Shown here piece after piece: positions 28,630-37,832 of a stretch of DNA of 64,000 bases. The notes below the pieces were generated by a model. The model was not told where the DNA came from. It searched no databases and worked only from the letters and a program-made list of their open reading frames with translations. How positions within the stretch are numbered: position 1 is the first letter of the stretch; each line of letters opens with the position of its first letter. The position numbers and the translations under genes were made by a program. The DNA is from Methylophilus sp. 13 (GTDB lineage: Bacteria; Pseudomonadota; Gammaproteobacteria; Burkholderiales; Methylophilaceae): assembly GCF_015354335.1 (NCBI RefSeq), contig NZ_JADKYR010000004.1, positions 62,001-126,000 on the forward strand. The letters are read 5' to 3'.

Positions 28630-29571
28630 CTAAACCTCTTCCTGCAAGACTATCCGGTTTCTGCCTTGATGCTTGGCGTGATACATCAGTCTGTCTACAT
28701 CCGCCAAAAAATCATTCATCTGGTCTGTTGCTGAGGGGATGATACTGCCCACCCCCACACTGATGGTGAGCAGCTGACTGACGGCTGAGTGGGCATGCGG
28801 AATCTGTGCCTTGAAAATCAGATGGCGGCAACGCTCAGCAATCTTGCCTGCGGAAACAAGATCGGTCTCCGGTAAGATCCAGGCAAACTCTTCGCCGCCA
28901 AATCTGGCAAAAAAATCATTTGCACGCACGCCGGCATGAGACAAGAGGCTGGAGACTTGCTTGAGTATCTCATCACCTTTCAGATGCCCGTAAGCATCAT
29001 TGAATTGCTTGAAATAGTCGATATCTATCATGATCAGTGCCAAGGGCTGCTGATGTCGGCTGGCTTCCAGCCATTCTTTTTCCAGCACGCTGTCAAACAT
29101 GCGGCGGTTGGCGACGCCAGTCAGGCTATCCTGATAGGACAGCACTTCAAGTTGTTTTTGCAAATCCAGTAATTGTTGTTCTGTTTGTTTGCGTTCGCTG
29201 ATATCAAACATAAAGCCAATCAGTGCCTCGGGCTCGCCGTTCGCAGCACGGATCACATGTACCACATCGCGTATCCAGACAAAGCCACCGTCAGCCGTCA
29301 GTGCGCGGTAGTCGGCTTCATGATCCAGGCCTTGCAGTGATTGCGAGATACAAAAATTGAATACCCGATCGCGGTCTTCCTCGTGCATGCGTGCGGCCCA
29401 GTCCCCTGCGGATTGCCAGCTGTCCTGTGTCCAGCCGAGTAAGGACTCAATTTGTGGGCCAATATAAGTGAACCGTTTGGAGGCCCAGTCTAATTTCCAT
29501 GGAATGGCTTTGGTGGATTCCAGCAATGTTTTATAAGTATCGTTATCTTGAGGGGGCAGTACGTGATCCAT
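28630..29571 (-). CDS. PAS-GGDEF diguanylate cyclase
   Basis: A 313-aa cytoplasmic protein with an N-terminal PAS domain plus PAC segment (about residues 15-140), a short coiled linker and a GGDEF domain (about 145-310). The active-site motif is GGEEF (about 225-229), and an RxxD inhibitory site (RAND) lies exactly five residues upstream, so it should be an active, product-inhibited cyclase. It has no membrane segment. The gene is convergent with cca and has no clear ribosome site. Confidence 0.88.
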   Translation of the reverse strand: MDHVLPPQDNDTYKTLLESTKAIPWKLDWASKRFTYIGPQIESLLGWTQDSWQSAGDWAARMHEEDRDRVFNFCISQSLQGLDHEADYRALTADGGFVWIRDVVHVIRAANGEPEALIGFMFDISERKQTEQQLLDLQKQLEVLSYQDSLTGVANRRMFDSVLEKEWLEASRHQQPLALIMIDIDYFKQFNDAYGHLKGDEILKQVSSLLSHAGVRANDFFARFGGEEFAWILPETDLVSAGKIAERCRHLIFKAQIPHAHSAVSQLLTISVGVGSIIPSATDQMNDFLADVDRLMYHAKHQGRNRIVLQEEV

Positions 29572-29638
29572 GGCGAAAACGGTGGTGTGATAAATTGATT
29601 AAGGGTAGCGGACGGACAGCAGGATCGCAATAGCCAAT

Positions 29639-30286
29639 TCAGGCTTGCTGCCCAAGAAACGCGTTCACTTCATGGGCCAGGGCTTGCCCTAATTGCAGAT
29701 GTTGTGTTACATCCAGATGCACGCCATCTATTTCACTGGCGGTGACGATGCGCCCTGCATCGACAAACAGGCAATCCATCGCCTGGCTGACTGCGCGGTA
29801 AGCCGTGGCCAGTCCCTGGCATTTTTGTGCGGCGCCAGCAAACTTTTCTGCAATCGGTCCTTGTGGTTGAGTGATGAGTGGTGGTGCCACGATCATGACT
29901 TGTGGGACAGGCATGCCTGATTCTATCGGGGCTTGCCGTATGGTGGTGACCAGGCTGGCCATGCCTTGCGCGGCGTGCCAGGCGGTGTGCGGATGCATGG
30001 ACTGAAAGTCATTGGTGCCCAGCATGAGGATGACCAGCGCCAGCGGCGAATGGATTTCGATACGCTGCGCCAACCCTTGCTGGCCGTTGCGTCCGGGTTT
30101 GAACGGGTCTTCGAACACCGTGCGCCTGCCATTCAGGCAATCTTCAATCACGCGCACGCGTTGCTGCATTTGACTCAGGCTGATTTCGAGGACCCCAGGC
30201 CAGCGCTGCTCAAACGGCAGGCGCTGACGGGTATTGGGGATGATGCCCCAGCTTAACGAGTCTGAGTAAACCAGGATGTGCTGCAT
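29639..30286 (-). CDS. SGNH/GDSL-family hydrolase
   Basis: A 215-aa probable esterase or lipase without a signal peptide. Block I carries the nucleophile Ser in YSDSLSWG (about residues 7-14), LGTNDF is block III, and DGVHLD near the C-terminus supplies the Asp-His pair. The closest known types are arylesterase or acyl-CoA thioesterase-like enzymes; the substrate is unknown. GAGG lies 7 bases before the ATG. Confidence 0.85.
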   Translation of the reverse strand: MQHILVYSDSLSWGIIPNTRQRLPFEQRWPGVLEISLSQMQQRVRVIEDCLNGRRTVFEDPFKPGRNGQQGLAQRIEIHSPLALVILMLGTNDFQSMHPHTAWHAAQGMASLVTTIRQAPIESGMPVPQVMIVAPPLITQPQGPIAEKFAGAAQKCQGLATAYRAVSQAMDCLFVDAGRIVTASEIDGVHLDVTQHLQLGQALAHEVNAFLGQQA

Positions 30287-30357
30287 TGCTTCACCTCACC
30301 AAGGGAGCATGCAGTATAAAGCAGACGCTGGTTTTGATAAAACAGGTGAATATTCAG

Positions 30358-30582
30358 CTAGTGAATATTCAGATAGTGCTGAATGGCAAATTTGGCCAGG
30401 AATCCGACCAGCCCCAGCGTCAGGGCCAGAAATAAGGCAAAAGTGCCGGTTTTGCCCGCTTTGGATTTCCAGGCCAGGTTGCCCACAATAAAGACAATAA
30501 ACAGCATGAGGAACGCGAGGCCCCAGGACATGCCAAACTCGGTGAGTTGGGCTTCATTCATGCCAAAAATAGTGGTTTCCAT
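30358..30582 (-). CDS. Small membrane protein resembling DUF2788
   Basis: A 74-aa protein with two membrane segments (about residues 16-33 and 46-66) around a basic loop KSKAGKTGTF. The pattern resembles the DUF2788 family of short proteobacterial inner-membrane proteins, from memory. An internal ATG (MNEAQL) seven codons in is an alternative start. It lies 22 bases behind slmA on the same strand and may be cotranscribed. Function unknown. Confidence 0.7.
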   Translation of the reverse strand: METTIFGMNEAQLTEFGMSWGLAFLMLFIVFIVGNLAWKSKAGKTGTFALFLALTLGLVGFLAKFAIQHYLNIH

Positions 30583-30604
30583 CCGTGATACTTTCTGTTG
30601 AAAC

Positions 30605-31198
30605 TTATTGCAGGCAGCCCGTAATCAGCTGGGCCAAGTGTTGCTCAAGATTGTCGCTCGGTTTGCGTTTGAATCCGCTTTTGGCAAAAGTATGCCAGCG
30701 GCCCAGCACAAAACTGATCATGGTATTGGCCGCCGTGCCGGCATCATTGATTTTGTGACCCTGAGCTTCGGCAATGCGCAACGATTGCTTGAGGCTGGCT
30801 TCTAACCTGTCCAGCAATTGGTTGATACGTAATTGCAAGGCGTCATCTTCATTGACCAGGGCATCGCCAATCAACACCCGTGACATGCCGGGATTGCGCT
30901 CGGCAAACTTGAGCATGGTTTGCAGCATCAGCTGTACTTGCTTGAGGCCATCGGTTTCGTCGGTGGTGATTTTGTTCATGACACCAAACAACGCGCTTTC
31001 AATAAACTCGATCAGGCCCTCAAACATTTTGGCCTTGTTGGCAAAGTGGCGGTAAAGTGCCGCCTCGGAAACATCGAGTTTGGCAGCCAGGGCTGCCGTG
31101 GTGACTTTTTCGCCACGTGGTGTTTGCAGCATGCCTGCCAGGGTTTCCAGAATTTGCTGTTTACGGTTTGCGCGTGCTTCTTTATTGATGGTAGCCAT
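30605..31198 (-). CDS. slmA: Nucleoid occlusion factor SlmA (TetR family)
   Basis: Binds chromosomal sites and blocks FtsZ ring assembly over the nucleoid in studied species. The 197-aa protein has an N-terminal TetR helix-turn-helix (TTAALAAKLDVSEAALYRHF, about residues 33-52) and a helical C-terminal domain with the SlmA-type segments MFEGLIEFIES and NPGMSRVLIGDAL. The latter distinguish it from generic TetR repressors. It is encoded in a different transcription unit from the dcw cluster. Confidence 0.9.
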   Translation of the reverse strand: MATINKEARANRKQQILETLAGMLQTPRGEKVTTAALAAKLDVSEAALYRHFANKAKMFEGLIEFIESALFGVMNKITTDETDGLKQVQLMLQTMLKFAERNPGMSRVLIGDALVNEDDALQLRINQLLDRLEASLKQSLRIAEAQGHKINDAGTAANTMISFVLGRWHTFAKSGFKRKPSDNLEQHLAQLITGCLQ

Positions 31199-31256
31199 AA
31201 TGATGTGGGAGCCTGAGCCTGATCGTTAGGTGGTTATTTTGACCCGTATTTTAACC

Positions 31257-31922
31257 TTATTCACCGGCGGCGGGAATGTAAAGCGGCCCTTTTTTCAGGC
31301 CACTGTGAGTGAGCGCCAACATATGCGCTAACCTATATTGCACAAAGTTTGGTTTGCGTAACTTGCTGCTGATCCACACCGTGCGCATCCCCAGCCGTTT
31401 GGCCGTCATCAGTGCGGGCAGGCTGTCTTCAAACAAGGTGCAATCTGCCGCACGGCATTTAAGCTGGCGTAGTAGCAATTGAAACCCGCGCACGCTGGGC
31501 TTGGCGTGAAAGCCACTGGATTCCACACTGAAGACCAGTGAAAAGCAATCCTCAATGCCCAGCACTTGCAGCACGCGCAACGCATAGTGACGCGGTGCGT
31601 TGGTGAAGACGCATTTACGTCCCGGCAGTTGCTGCAATAATTGCCTGAGCTGTTTGGTGGTATGCACCATCTCGTCCGTCAGAAAGGCATGGGTTTCTGC
31701 AAGAAAATGATGCGGGTTGACCCCGTGGTGGCGCATCAGCCCTTTGAGGGTGGCGCCATAGACCTGCCAGTAATGCTGGCGCAAGGCGCAGGCGGCTGGT
31801 TCATCCAGTTGCAAGTGATCCTGGATATATTGGGTCATGGCCCGGTTCATCACCGGGAAGATATGCGACGAGGCGTTGTGCAGGGTGTCGTCCAGGTCAA
31901 AAATCCACACCCTGCGCGTCAT
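31257..31922 (-). CDS. HAD-family hydrolase, pyrimidine 5'-nucleotidase type
   Basis: A 221-aa haloacid dehalogenase-like phosphatase. Motif I is FDLDDTLHN (about residues 7-15), motif II is VFTNAPRHY, and motif III with acidic FEDSLPALMTAK is complete. The alpha-helical cap after motif I fits the pyrimidine 5'-nucleotidase (SDT1/Phm8) group. ATG 31922 is chosen over a GTG one codon upstream. It runs 12 bases behind the GST gene. Confidence 0.87.
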   Translation of the reverse strand: MTRRVWIFDLDDTLHNASSHIFPVMNRAMTQYIQDHLQLDEPAACALRQHYWQVYGATLKGLMRHHGVNPHHFLAETHAFLTDEMVHTTKQLRQLLQQLPGRKCVFTNAPRHYALRVLQVLGIEDCFSLVFSVESSGFHAKPSVRGFQLLLRQLKCRAADCTLFEDSLPALMTAKRLGMRTVWISSKLRKPNFVQYRLAHMLALTHSGLKKGPLYIPAAGE

Positions 31923-31937
31923 CACTGCCGTGCCAGA

Positions 31938-32555
31938 TTAAAGAGCATCTGCCCGCAATTTGGCCGGGCGGTGCAGCAGGCGGTTTAAGTAGTCGTCAAA
32001 GACGGCACGCGGCGGATAGGCTTTGGTGTAACGCATGCCAAACGCAAGATGGGTCGCCAGATAGACATCGGCGGCGGTGAACTCGTCGCCACACACATAG
32101 GCATGCTGGCGTAAATGCGATTCCAGGGTATCTAGCGTCAGTGTCAGTGAGCCAAAGCCCAGAAAAGCCTGACAAGGCGTACCCAAAGGTGTTTTTTCCG
32201 GCGCTTGCCAGCCCAGAAACTCAGCCGTGGTTGCCGCTTCCAACGGACCGGCGATAAAAAACATCCAGCGGTAAAAAGCGGCCCTTTCCGGGGTGCCTGC
32301 GGCTGGAATCAAGCCCTTGTCGGCAAACGTGTCTGCCAGATAGGTCAGGATCGCAGCCGTCTCGGTGACCACGGCCCCGCCATGCTGGAGGGCAGGTACT
32401 TTGCCCATGGGGTTGATGGCCAGGTAGTCTGCTTTTTTCATGGCCGGACCAAAGTCCAGCCACACCGCCTGATACGCAATGCCCAACTCTTCGAGCAGCC
32501 AGTGCACGGCACGGCCACGCGACAGTTTGTTGCTGTATAAAATAATCTCAGCCAT
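31938..32555 (-). CDS. Glutathione S-transferase family protein
   Basis: A 205-aa cytosolic GST. The N-terminal thioredoxin fold (about residues 1-80) shows NPMGKVPALQ with the cis-Pro and the GSH-binding VTETAAILTYLAD; the C-terminal helical domain has FTAADVYLA. The substrate is unknown. It lies between argB and the HAD gene in a tight minus-strand run, so it may be cotranscribed with either. Confidence 0.87.
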   Translation of the reverse strand: MAEIILYSNKLSRGRAVHWLLEELGIAYQAVWLDFGPAMKKADYLAINPMGKVPALQHGGAVVTETAAILTYLADTFADKGLIPAAGTPERAAFYRWMFFIAGPLEAATTAEFLGWQAPEKTPLGTPCQAFLGFGSLTLTLDTLESHLRQHAYVCGDEFTAADVYLATHLAFGMRYTKAYPPRAVFDDYLNRLLHRPAKLRADAL

Positions 32556-32588
32556 GGTTGGGCACTGCTGATGAGCGTGGCTGAATGG

Positions 32589-33491
<903 letters not shown>

Positions 33492-33520
33492 TCAAAACAG
33501 CGTGAATTTTACCGCAGAAA

Positions 33521-33553
33521 TGTGAAGCGCTGATTAAAAAACAGCGCTTCACA
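33521..33553. terminator. 12-bp inverted repeat between argB and the Tim44-domain gene
   Basis: Arms TGTGAAGCGCTG (33521-33532) and CAGCGCTTCACA (33542-33553) are perfectly complementary around a 9-base A/T loop. Read from the minus strand it follows the Tim44-domain gene and precedes argB by about 50 bases, so it could end the former transcript or attenuate argB. Only three T residues follow the stem, which weakens a simple terminator reading. Confidence 0.45.
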
Positions 33554-33581
33554 TCATGCGAATTTAGGGTAGCCAGTGGCT

Positions 33582-33606
33582 TAATCTGGATGCATCATCC
33601 AGATTA
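33582..33606. repeat. 11-bp inverted repeat overlapping the Tim44-domain gene stop
   Basis: TAATCTGGATG (33582-33592) and CATCCAGATTA (33596-33606) are perfect arms with a 3-base loop. The right arm contains the stop codon of the minus-strand gene ending at 33604. Together with the hairpin at 33521-33553 it gives two strong hairpins in tandem before argB. Confidence 0.4.
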
Positions 33607-34440
33607 GGCTTGCTGAATCCCTGCCAATAACCATGGCGCATTGCTTGGCTGTAGCGCTTTTTGCAAGTGCCAGATTTCATTGATGTGTTCAATCGCACCA
33701 TTGTTTTCGCGCAACTGACCCGAGTAACGCACACTGGCAATGGTGTAAGCGCCTTCATTGACCACCTCAATCAGCTCGGCATCAATATTCAATACCTCGG
33801 TTATTTGTGGGGCATCGCCGCGTTCTTGCAATTGCAGGCTGATTTCAGCATAGACCTCAGGGGTGGTGTATTCACGAATGTCTTGGATGTCTTTGCGGTC
33901 GTTGGCGGCTTGCAGACGAATAAATGAAGCTTTGGCACCACGTAAAAAACTATCCACCGGAAAATCGGCAGGAATATCAGCTTTTATTGTGGATGCAGCG
34001 CTGGCGTTGTATGCGGATTCAGATTGAAATCCGGCGGGGGCGTACGGTGCGCCTGCGCCGGCGTATTGCGGCGGCGAGGCTTGCACATTTTTGTAGCGAC
34101 GCACTAAAAACATCAGCAAGGCAAAGCCTGCAACCACCATCAATAATGTGCTGAAATTATTGGCAAAATCGCCTAATCCGCCGTGTGAAAACAGGGTTGC
34201 CAAGCCGGCACCAATGGCAAGACCGGCCAATGGCCCCATCCATTTGCTCATCCCGTTGCGTGGTGCAGCCGCAGGGGCTGGTTGTGGCGTCGCTTCAGGC
34301 GCACGTTGCATTTGTTTGGCAGGCGCAGGCCGATTTTTACCAAAACTGCCGCCACCGCCCAATCGCTTGGCTTCTGCCACACCAGAGAACAAACTCATGC
34401 AGACCATCAACACCATCAATAGCTTCCAAAACTGTTTCAT
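33604..34440 (-). CDS. Secreted or membrane-bound Tim44-like domain protein
   Basis: A 278-aa protein with a signal peptide (about residues 1-24, ending AEAKR), a low-complexity Gly/Pro/Ala-rich stretch, one or two hydrophobic segments (about 72-108, LAGLAIGAGLATLF and STLLMVVAGFALLMFLV), and a C-terminal Tim44/NTF2-like domain (about 150-275). The domain in bacteria has no settled role. AAGGA precedes ATG 34440. Its insertion between argA and argB is not obviously functional. Confidence 0.82.
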   Translation of the reverse strand: MKQFWKLLMVLMVCMSLFSGVAEAKRLGGGGSFGKNRPAPAKQMQRAPEATPQPAPAAAPRNGMSKWMGPLAGLAIGAGLATLFSHGGLGDFANNFSTLLMVVAGFALLMFLVRRYKNVQASPPQYAGAGAPYAPAGFQSESAYNASAASTIKADIPADFPVDSFLRGAKASFIRLQAANDRKDIQDIREYTTPEVYAEISLQLQERGDAPQITEVLNIDAELIEVVNEGAYTIASVRYSGQLRENNGAIEHINEIWHLQKALQPSNAPWLLAGIQQA

Positions 34441-34612
34441 GTTTTCCTTTTGTTTCTGTGTTTTAAATAAATGCTTGATTGGCAGAGCGCTTGCACGGCA
34501 ATCGGATATCCAATGTAACGTAAGTGGGCATGAAATGGTTGCATTTCAAGAAGCTAAGGCCATTGTTTGTTTTTGTAGGGGCAATAAAAGGGTCAGCCTT
34601 TTGGCTGCGTCC

Positions 34613-36181
34613 TTACAAAGGTTTCACAAACACCTTGGACTTGCGCTGGAAATTATAGAACTTGAGTTTCTCTTGCGGCAGTTGCTCCACACTTTGTTCG
34701 CTAAAGCCGCGCTCCAGAAACCAGTGCTCGGTGCGGGTGGTCAGGCAAAACAGCTGTTTAAAGCCTTTTTGACTGGCTTGTTGCTGGCAAAAGTTAAACA
34801 GCTTGTCACCGCGGCCACCGCCACGGTAAGCGGGATCTATCGCCAGGCAGGCGAACTCTACCATTTTTTCCTCGTGAAACGGATATAAAGCCGCGCAACC
34901 GATGACGCGGTTATCGTGTTCCATCACATAAAAATAGTTGATCTCCATCTCGATGCGTTCGCGGCCGCGCCGCACCAGAATGCCCTCATTCTCCAGGGGT
35001 TCAATCAACCGCAAAATACCGCCTACATCTTCGATATTGGCCTGACGCATGGTTTCCAGTGACAGTTCAGTGATCATGGTGCCTATGCCCTGGCGCGTAA
35101 ACAGCTCCTGAATAATGGCGCCATCAATGTGGCGCGAGATCAGGTGGGTTCTGGCCACGCCATGCTCGCAGGCTCGCACGGCGGCGGGCAGGTAATAATT
35201 GACGTCCTCGGAATAGAAAATCGGCTCATCACTTTCCTGCACGTTACGTAGCAGGTTGCGCGCCTTGGCCGAGGTCATTTCGCGCAACAATTCGCCGCGC
35301 AGATTCTGGATGCCTTCTGAGTCCATCAGGAAAATCAGTTTTTCTGCATCCAGCGCAATCGCGGCACTCACGGCGACATCTTCCAGGGTCAGGTTAAAGG
35401 TCTCGCCGGTGGGCGAGTAACCCATGGGCGACAACAACACCATCTCGCCATCGTCCAGCCGTTTCTGGATGCCGACCGCATCAATCTTGCGCACTTCGCC
35501 GGTATGTTGCAGATCCACACCGTCGCGTACGCCCAAGGGTTTGGCAGTGACAAAATTACCACTGGCAACACGGATGTCGCTGCCTGCCATCGGCGAGTTG
35601 GCAATGCCCATGGATAACAGCGATTCAATCTCTACCCGGATGGCGCCATTGGCCTCTTTTACCGCCTCCATGGCGGCATCATCGGTAATCCGCAAGCCGT
35701 TATGCAGTTTGGGGGTGAGGTGATCACGTTTCAGGCGTTGCTCAATTTGCGGCCGGGCACCATGGACTAATACCAGTCTGACTTCGAGGCTGGCTAGCAG
35801 GTTGAGGTCGTGCGAAAGCGCCACAAACTGTTGTTCACTGACGACTTCTCCGCCAAATGCAATGACAAAGGTGCTGCCGCCAAAGGCGTGGATATAAGGC
35901 GCCGCAGAGCGAAACCAATGCACAAACTCTTTGCTATTCGTGCTAGAGAGGATGGCGGGTGGCGTGTTGGTCAGTGAGACGGGGGTTAGGTTGGCATCAT
36001 AGAGCCGGCCAGGCGTGGTATGCAGCGCCTGTGCGGCGGCGCGTAGCAGGGCTTCAGAGATGCCAATCTCACCGCGTTCAATGCGCGATAAATTGCTGGC
36101 ATCTGTGCCCATGCGGGCAGCCAGTTGCTGCAAGGTTAAATTTTGCGATTTACGCAATTCCCTGATGTTTGAGCCGAGCAT
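34613..36181 (-). CDS. argA: N-acetylglutamate synthase with N-terminal XRE-type HTH domain
   Basis: Catalyses acetyl-CoA plus glutamate to N-acetylglutamate, the first step of arginine synthesis. The 522-aa protein is about 80 residues longer than usual ArgA. Residues 6-60 form a Cro/C1-type HTH (IRELRKSQNLTLQQLAARMG, then DASNLSRIERGE); residues 61-84 are a linker; from about residue 85 the sequence is classical ArgA, FVHWFRSAAPYI, with an amino acid kinase-like domain (to about 350) and a GNAT domain with acetyl-CoA loop YRGGGRGDKLF. No stop or frameshift separates the parts, and no usable ATG lies near residue 85, so the fusion looks genuine. The HTH may let the enzyme bind DNA and regulate arginine genes; this is inference. 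Confidence 0.88.
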   Translation of the reverse strand: MLGSNIRELRKSQNLTLQQLAARMGTDASNLSRIERGEIGISEALLRAAAQALHTTPGRLYDANLTPVSLTNTPPAILSSTNSKEFVHWFRSAAPYIHAFGGSTFVIAFGGEVVSEQQFVALSHDLNLLASLEVRLVLVHGARPQIEQRLKRDHLTPKLHNGLRITDDAAMEAVKEANGAIRVEIESLLSMGIANSPMAGSDIRVASGNFVTAKPLGVRDGVDLQHTGEVRKIDAVGIQKRLDDGEMVLLSPMGYSPTGETFNLTLEDVAVSAAIALDAEKLIFLMDSEGIQNLRGELLREMTSAKARNLLRNVQESDEPIFYSEDVNYYLPAAVRACEHGVARTHLISRHIDGAIIQELFTRQGIGTMITELSLETMRQANIEDVGGILRLIEPLENEGILVRRGRERIEMEINYFYVMEHDNRVIGCAALYPFHEEKMVEFACLAIDPAYRGGGRGDKLFNFCQQQASQKGFKQLFCLTTRTEHWFLERGFSEQSVEQLPQEKLKFYNFQRKSKVFVKPL

Positions 36182-36255
36182 TTTGCGTTTAATTTAAGGT
36201 TAATTTGCAAAATAATAAATAAAAATGGTTTTTATTGCAAATATTGGGGTGTTGA

Positions 36256-36400
36256 TTTTTCACCGATGAAAGCAGATAAACGTCGATCAGGCGAGACCCG
36301 GTGTGAGTTTTTAGCGTAAGCAAAGCGCGCGCAGTTTCAAGCGCAGCAGAATGTTAGCAGGGCAGTCCGCGCTCATCGGCGTGTATCGGCGCTTAAAAAT
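36256..36400. repeat. Imperfect inverted-repeat element, possibly a dispersed intergenic repeat
   Basis: The left end carries CACCGATGAAAGCAGATAAA and the right end CGCTCATCGGCGTGTATCGG. The reverse complement of the right end, CCGATACACGCCGATGAGCG, matches the left in its repeated CGAT-N5-GC-GAT pattern. Short GAT-centred units alternating with GC steps of this type occur as dispersed intergenic repeats in other bacterial genomes, from memory. The interior is GC-rich with no coding frame. Copies elsewhere in the genome cannot be checked here. Confidence 0.4.
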
Positions 36401-36436
36401 TTTTGTGGTTGTAGATTTTCAAGGGTAACGGCACAT

Positions 36437-36462
36437 AAAAAAATGACGGCCAAGGCCGTCAT
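36437..36462 (-). terminator. Intrinsic terminator of cfa
   Basis: On the minus strand ATGACGGCC, loop TT, GGCCGTCAT is followed by a run of T (plus-strand A-run 36437-36443). The stem of 9 bp, 36 bases after the cfa stop, is a standard rho-independent terminator. Confidence 0.85.
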
Positions 36463-36497
36463 ATTAAGGTCAAGAACACAGAGAGACTACGTCAACA

Positions 36498-37670
36498 TCA
36501 ACTGACTGGCTGCGGGCGGATTGAGCGATAGACACGGTTGCTCTGCCGTTTGCTCAATACCAGCTGCCAGAGTTGCCCTTGCCGGGCGCGGAAATAGCCT
36601 GCACAACACATCAGGTAGTATTTCCACATCCGGTAAAAACTTTCATCATACTTAAACTGCAATTCAGGCCAGGCACGGTTGAATTTGTCCCACCAGGCCA
36701 TCAGGGTGCGGTCATAATCCGGTCCGAAGTTATGCCAGTCTTCAATTAAAAACTTTTCTTCAATCGCCCCAGTGATTTCGCTGGCCGAGGGCAATTTGCC
36801 ATTCGGAAAAATATAGCGGTCTATCCAGGCGTCGGTATGCAGGGCGGTTTTATGATTGCCTATGGTATGCAACAAAAACAGCCCGTTATCCTTAAGCAAA
36901 CGCTGTGCGGTGGCAAAATACGTTTCGTAGTTCTTTTGGCCCACATGCTCAAACATGCCGACCGAGACAATTTTGTCGAATTGACCATGCAACTCGCGGT
37001 AGTCCTTGAGCTGGATATCCACCGGCAATCCTGCACAACGTTCTCTGGCTAAGGCCTGTTGCTCAACTGACACCGTGATGCCGAGCACCTGCACCCCATA
37101 ATGTTGTGTCATATGCTTGGCCAGCCCACCCCAGCCACAGCCGATTTCCAGCACGCGGTCGCCGGGTTGTAAATCCAGCTTTTGGCAAATCATATCCAGC
37201 TTGTGACGCTGGGCTTCTTCCAGCGTTTGCGCATGTTGCCAGTAGCCGCAAGAGTAACTCATGCTCGAATCCAGCATGGCTTCAAACACATCATTGCCAA
37301 TATCGTAATGTTGCTGCGCCACCTGATAAGCCCGGTGCGGCGCTTGCAGGTTAAACAGGGTATGACGAATGATCTCAGCCAATAATTTGAGTCTGGCCGT
37401 CCCGCCCATTTTTTCATCCAGGTCCGCCCGCATGACGCGATGGAAAAACTCGTCCAGTCGGTTGCAGCCCCAGCGGCCCTCGATAAACGCCTGTCCCAGT
37501 CCGAGCGAGCCTTTGGTCAACACATCGCGGTAGACGCTTTCTTCATACACCTGGATATCCCAGGGCGCGTTGCCGTTAATCGTGATCCCAGCGCCCGCCA
37601 GCAAACTGGCCAGCGTATCCGGTGGCGCGGGATGCGCACTGAGGTAATGGTTGGTCGTGGTTTTCGGCAT
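36498..37670 (-). CDS. cfa: Cyclopropane-fatty-acyl-phospholipid synthase
   Basis: Transfers methylene from S-adenosylmethionine to the double bond of unsaturated phospholipid acyl chains, usually in stationary phase or stress. The 390-aa protein has the N-terminal domain seen in Cfa, the segment AMLDSSMSYSCGYW, the SAM loop LEIGCGWGGLAKH (about residues 175-187), and SVGMFEHVG and HTIGNHK in the catalytic half. The gene stands alone with its own terminator. Confidence 0.93.
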   Translation of the reverse strand: MPKTTTNHYLSAHPAPPDTLASLLAGAGITINGNAPWDIQVYEESVYRDVLTKGSLGLGQAFIEGRWGCNRLDEFFHRVMRADLDEKMGGTARLKLLAEIIRHTLFNLQAPHRAYQVAQQHYDIGNDVFEAMLDSSMSYSCGYWQHAQTLEEAQRHKLDMICQKLDLQPGDRVLEIGCGWGGLAKHMTQHYGVQVLGITVSVEQQALARERCAGLPVDIQLKDYRELHGQFDKIVSVGMFEHVGQKNYETYFATAQRLLKDNGLFLLHTIGNHKTALHTDAWIDRYIFPNGKLPSASEITGAIEEKFLIEDWHNFGPDYDRTLMAWWDKFNRAWPELQFKYDESFYRMWKYYLMCCAGYFRARQGQLWQLVLSKRQSNRVYRSIRPQPVS

Positions 37671-37832
37671 GATCGTTTGATAATCCCTAATAACACTTCA
37701 CGTAGGCATGACTGATGGATTGCATCATAAAAACAGTTGCGCTTGCAGACAACTCGTCATATGACGTATGACAGATTTGATGGCAAAGATTCCGTCGGGC
37801 AGGATGGTTTTAACGAGCTAAAGCGGTTGCTG

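Larger units (their letters stand above)
36182..36497. other. 316-bp intergenic region between argA and cfa
   Basis: Holds the AT-rich upstream region of argA (36182-36250), a repeat-like element (about 36256-36400) and the cfa terminator (36437-36462). No open reading frame of note is present. Confidence 0.6.

Noticed and set aside
36182-36497. CRISPR array or tRNA in the argA-cfa gap
   Set aside because: The short GAT-type units are not regularly spaced exact repeats with unique spacers, and no cloverleaf can be drawn.
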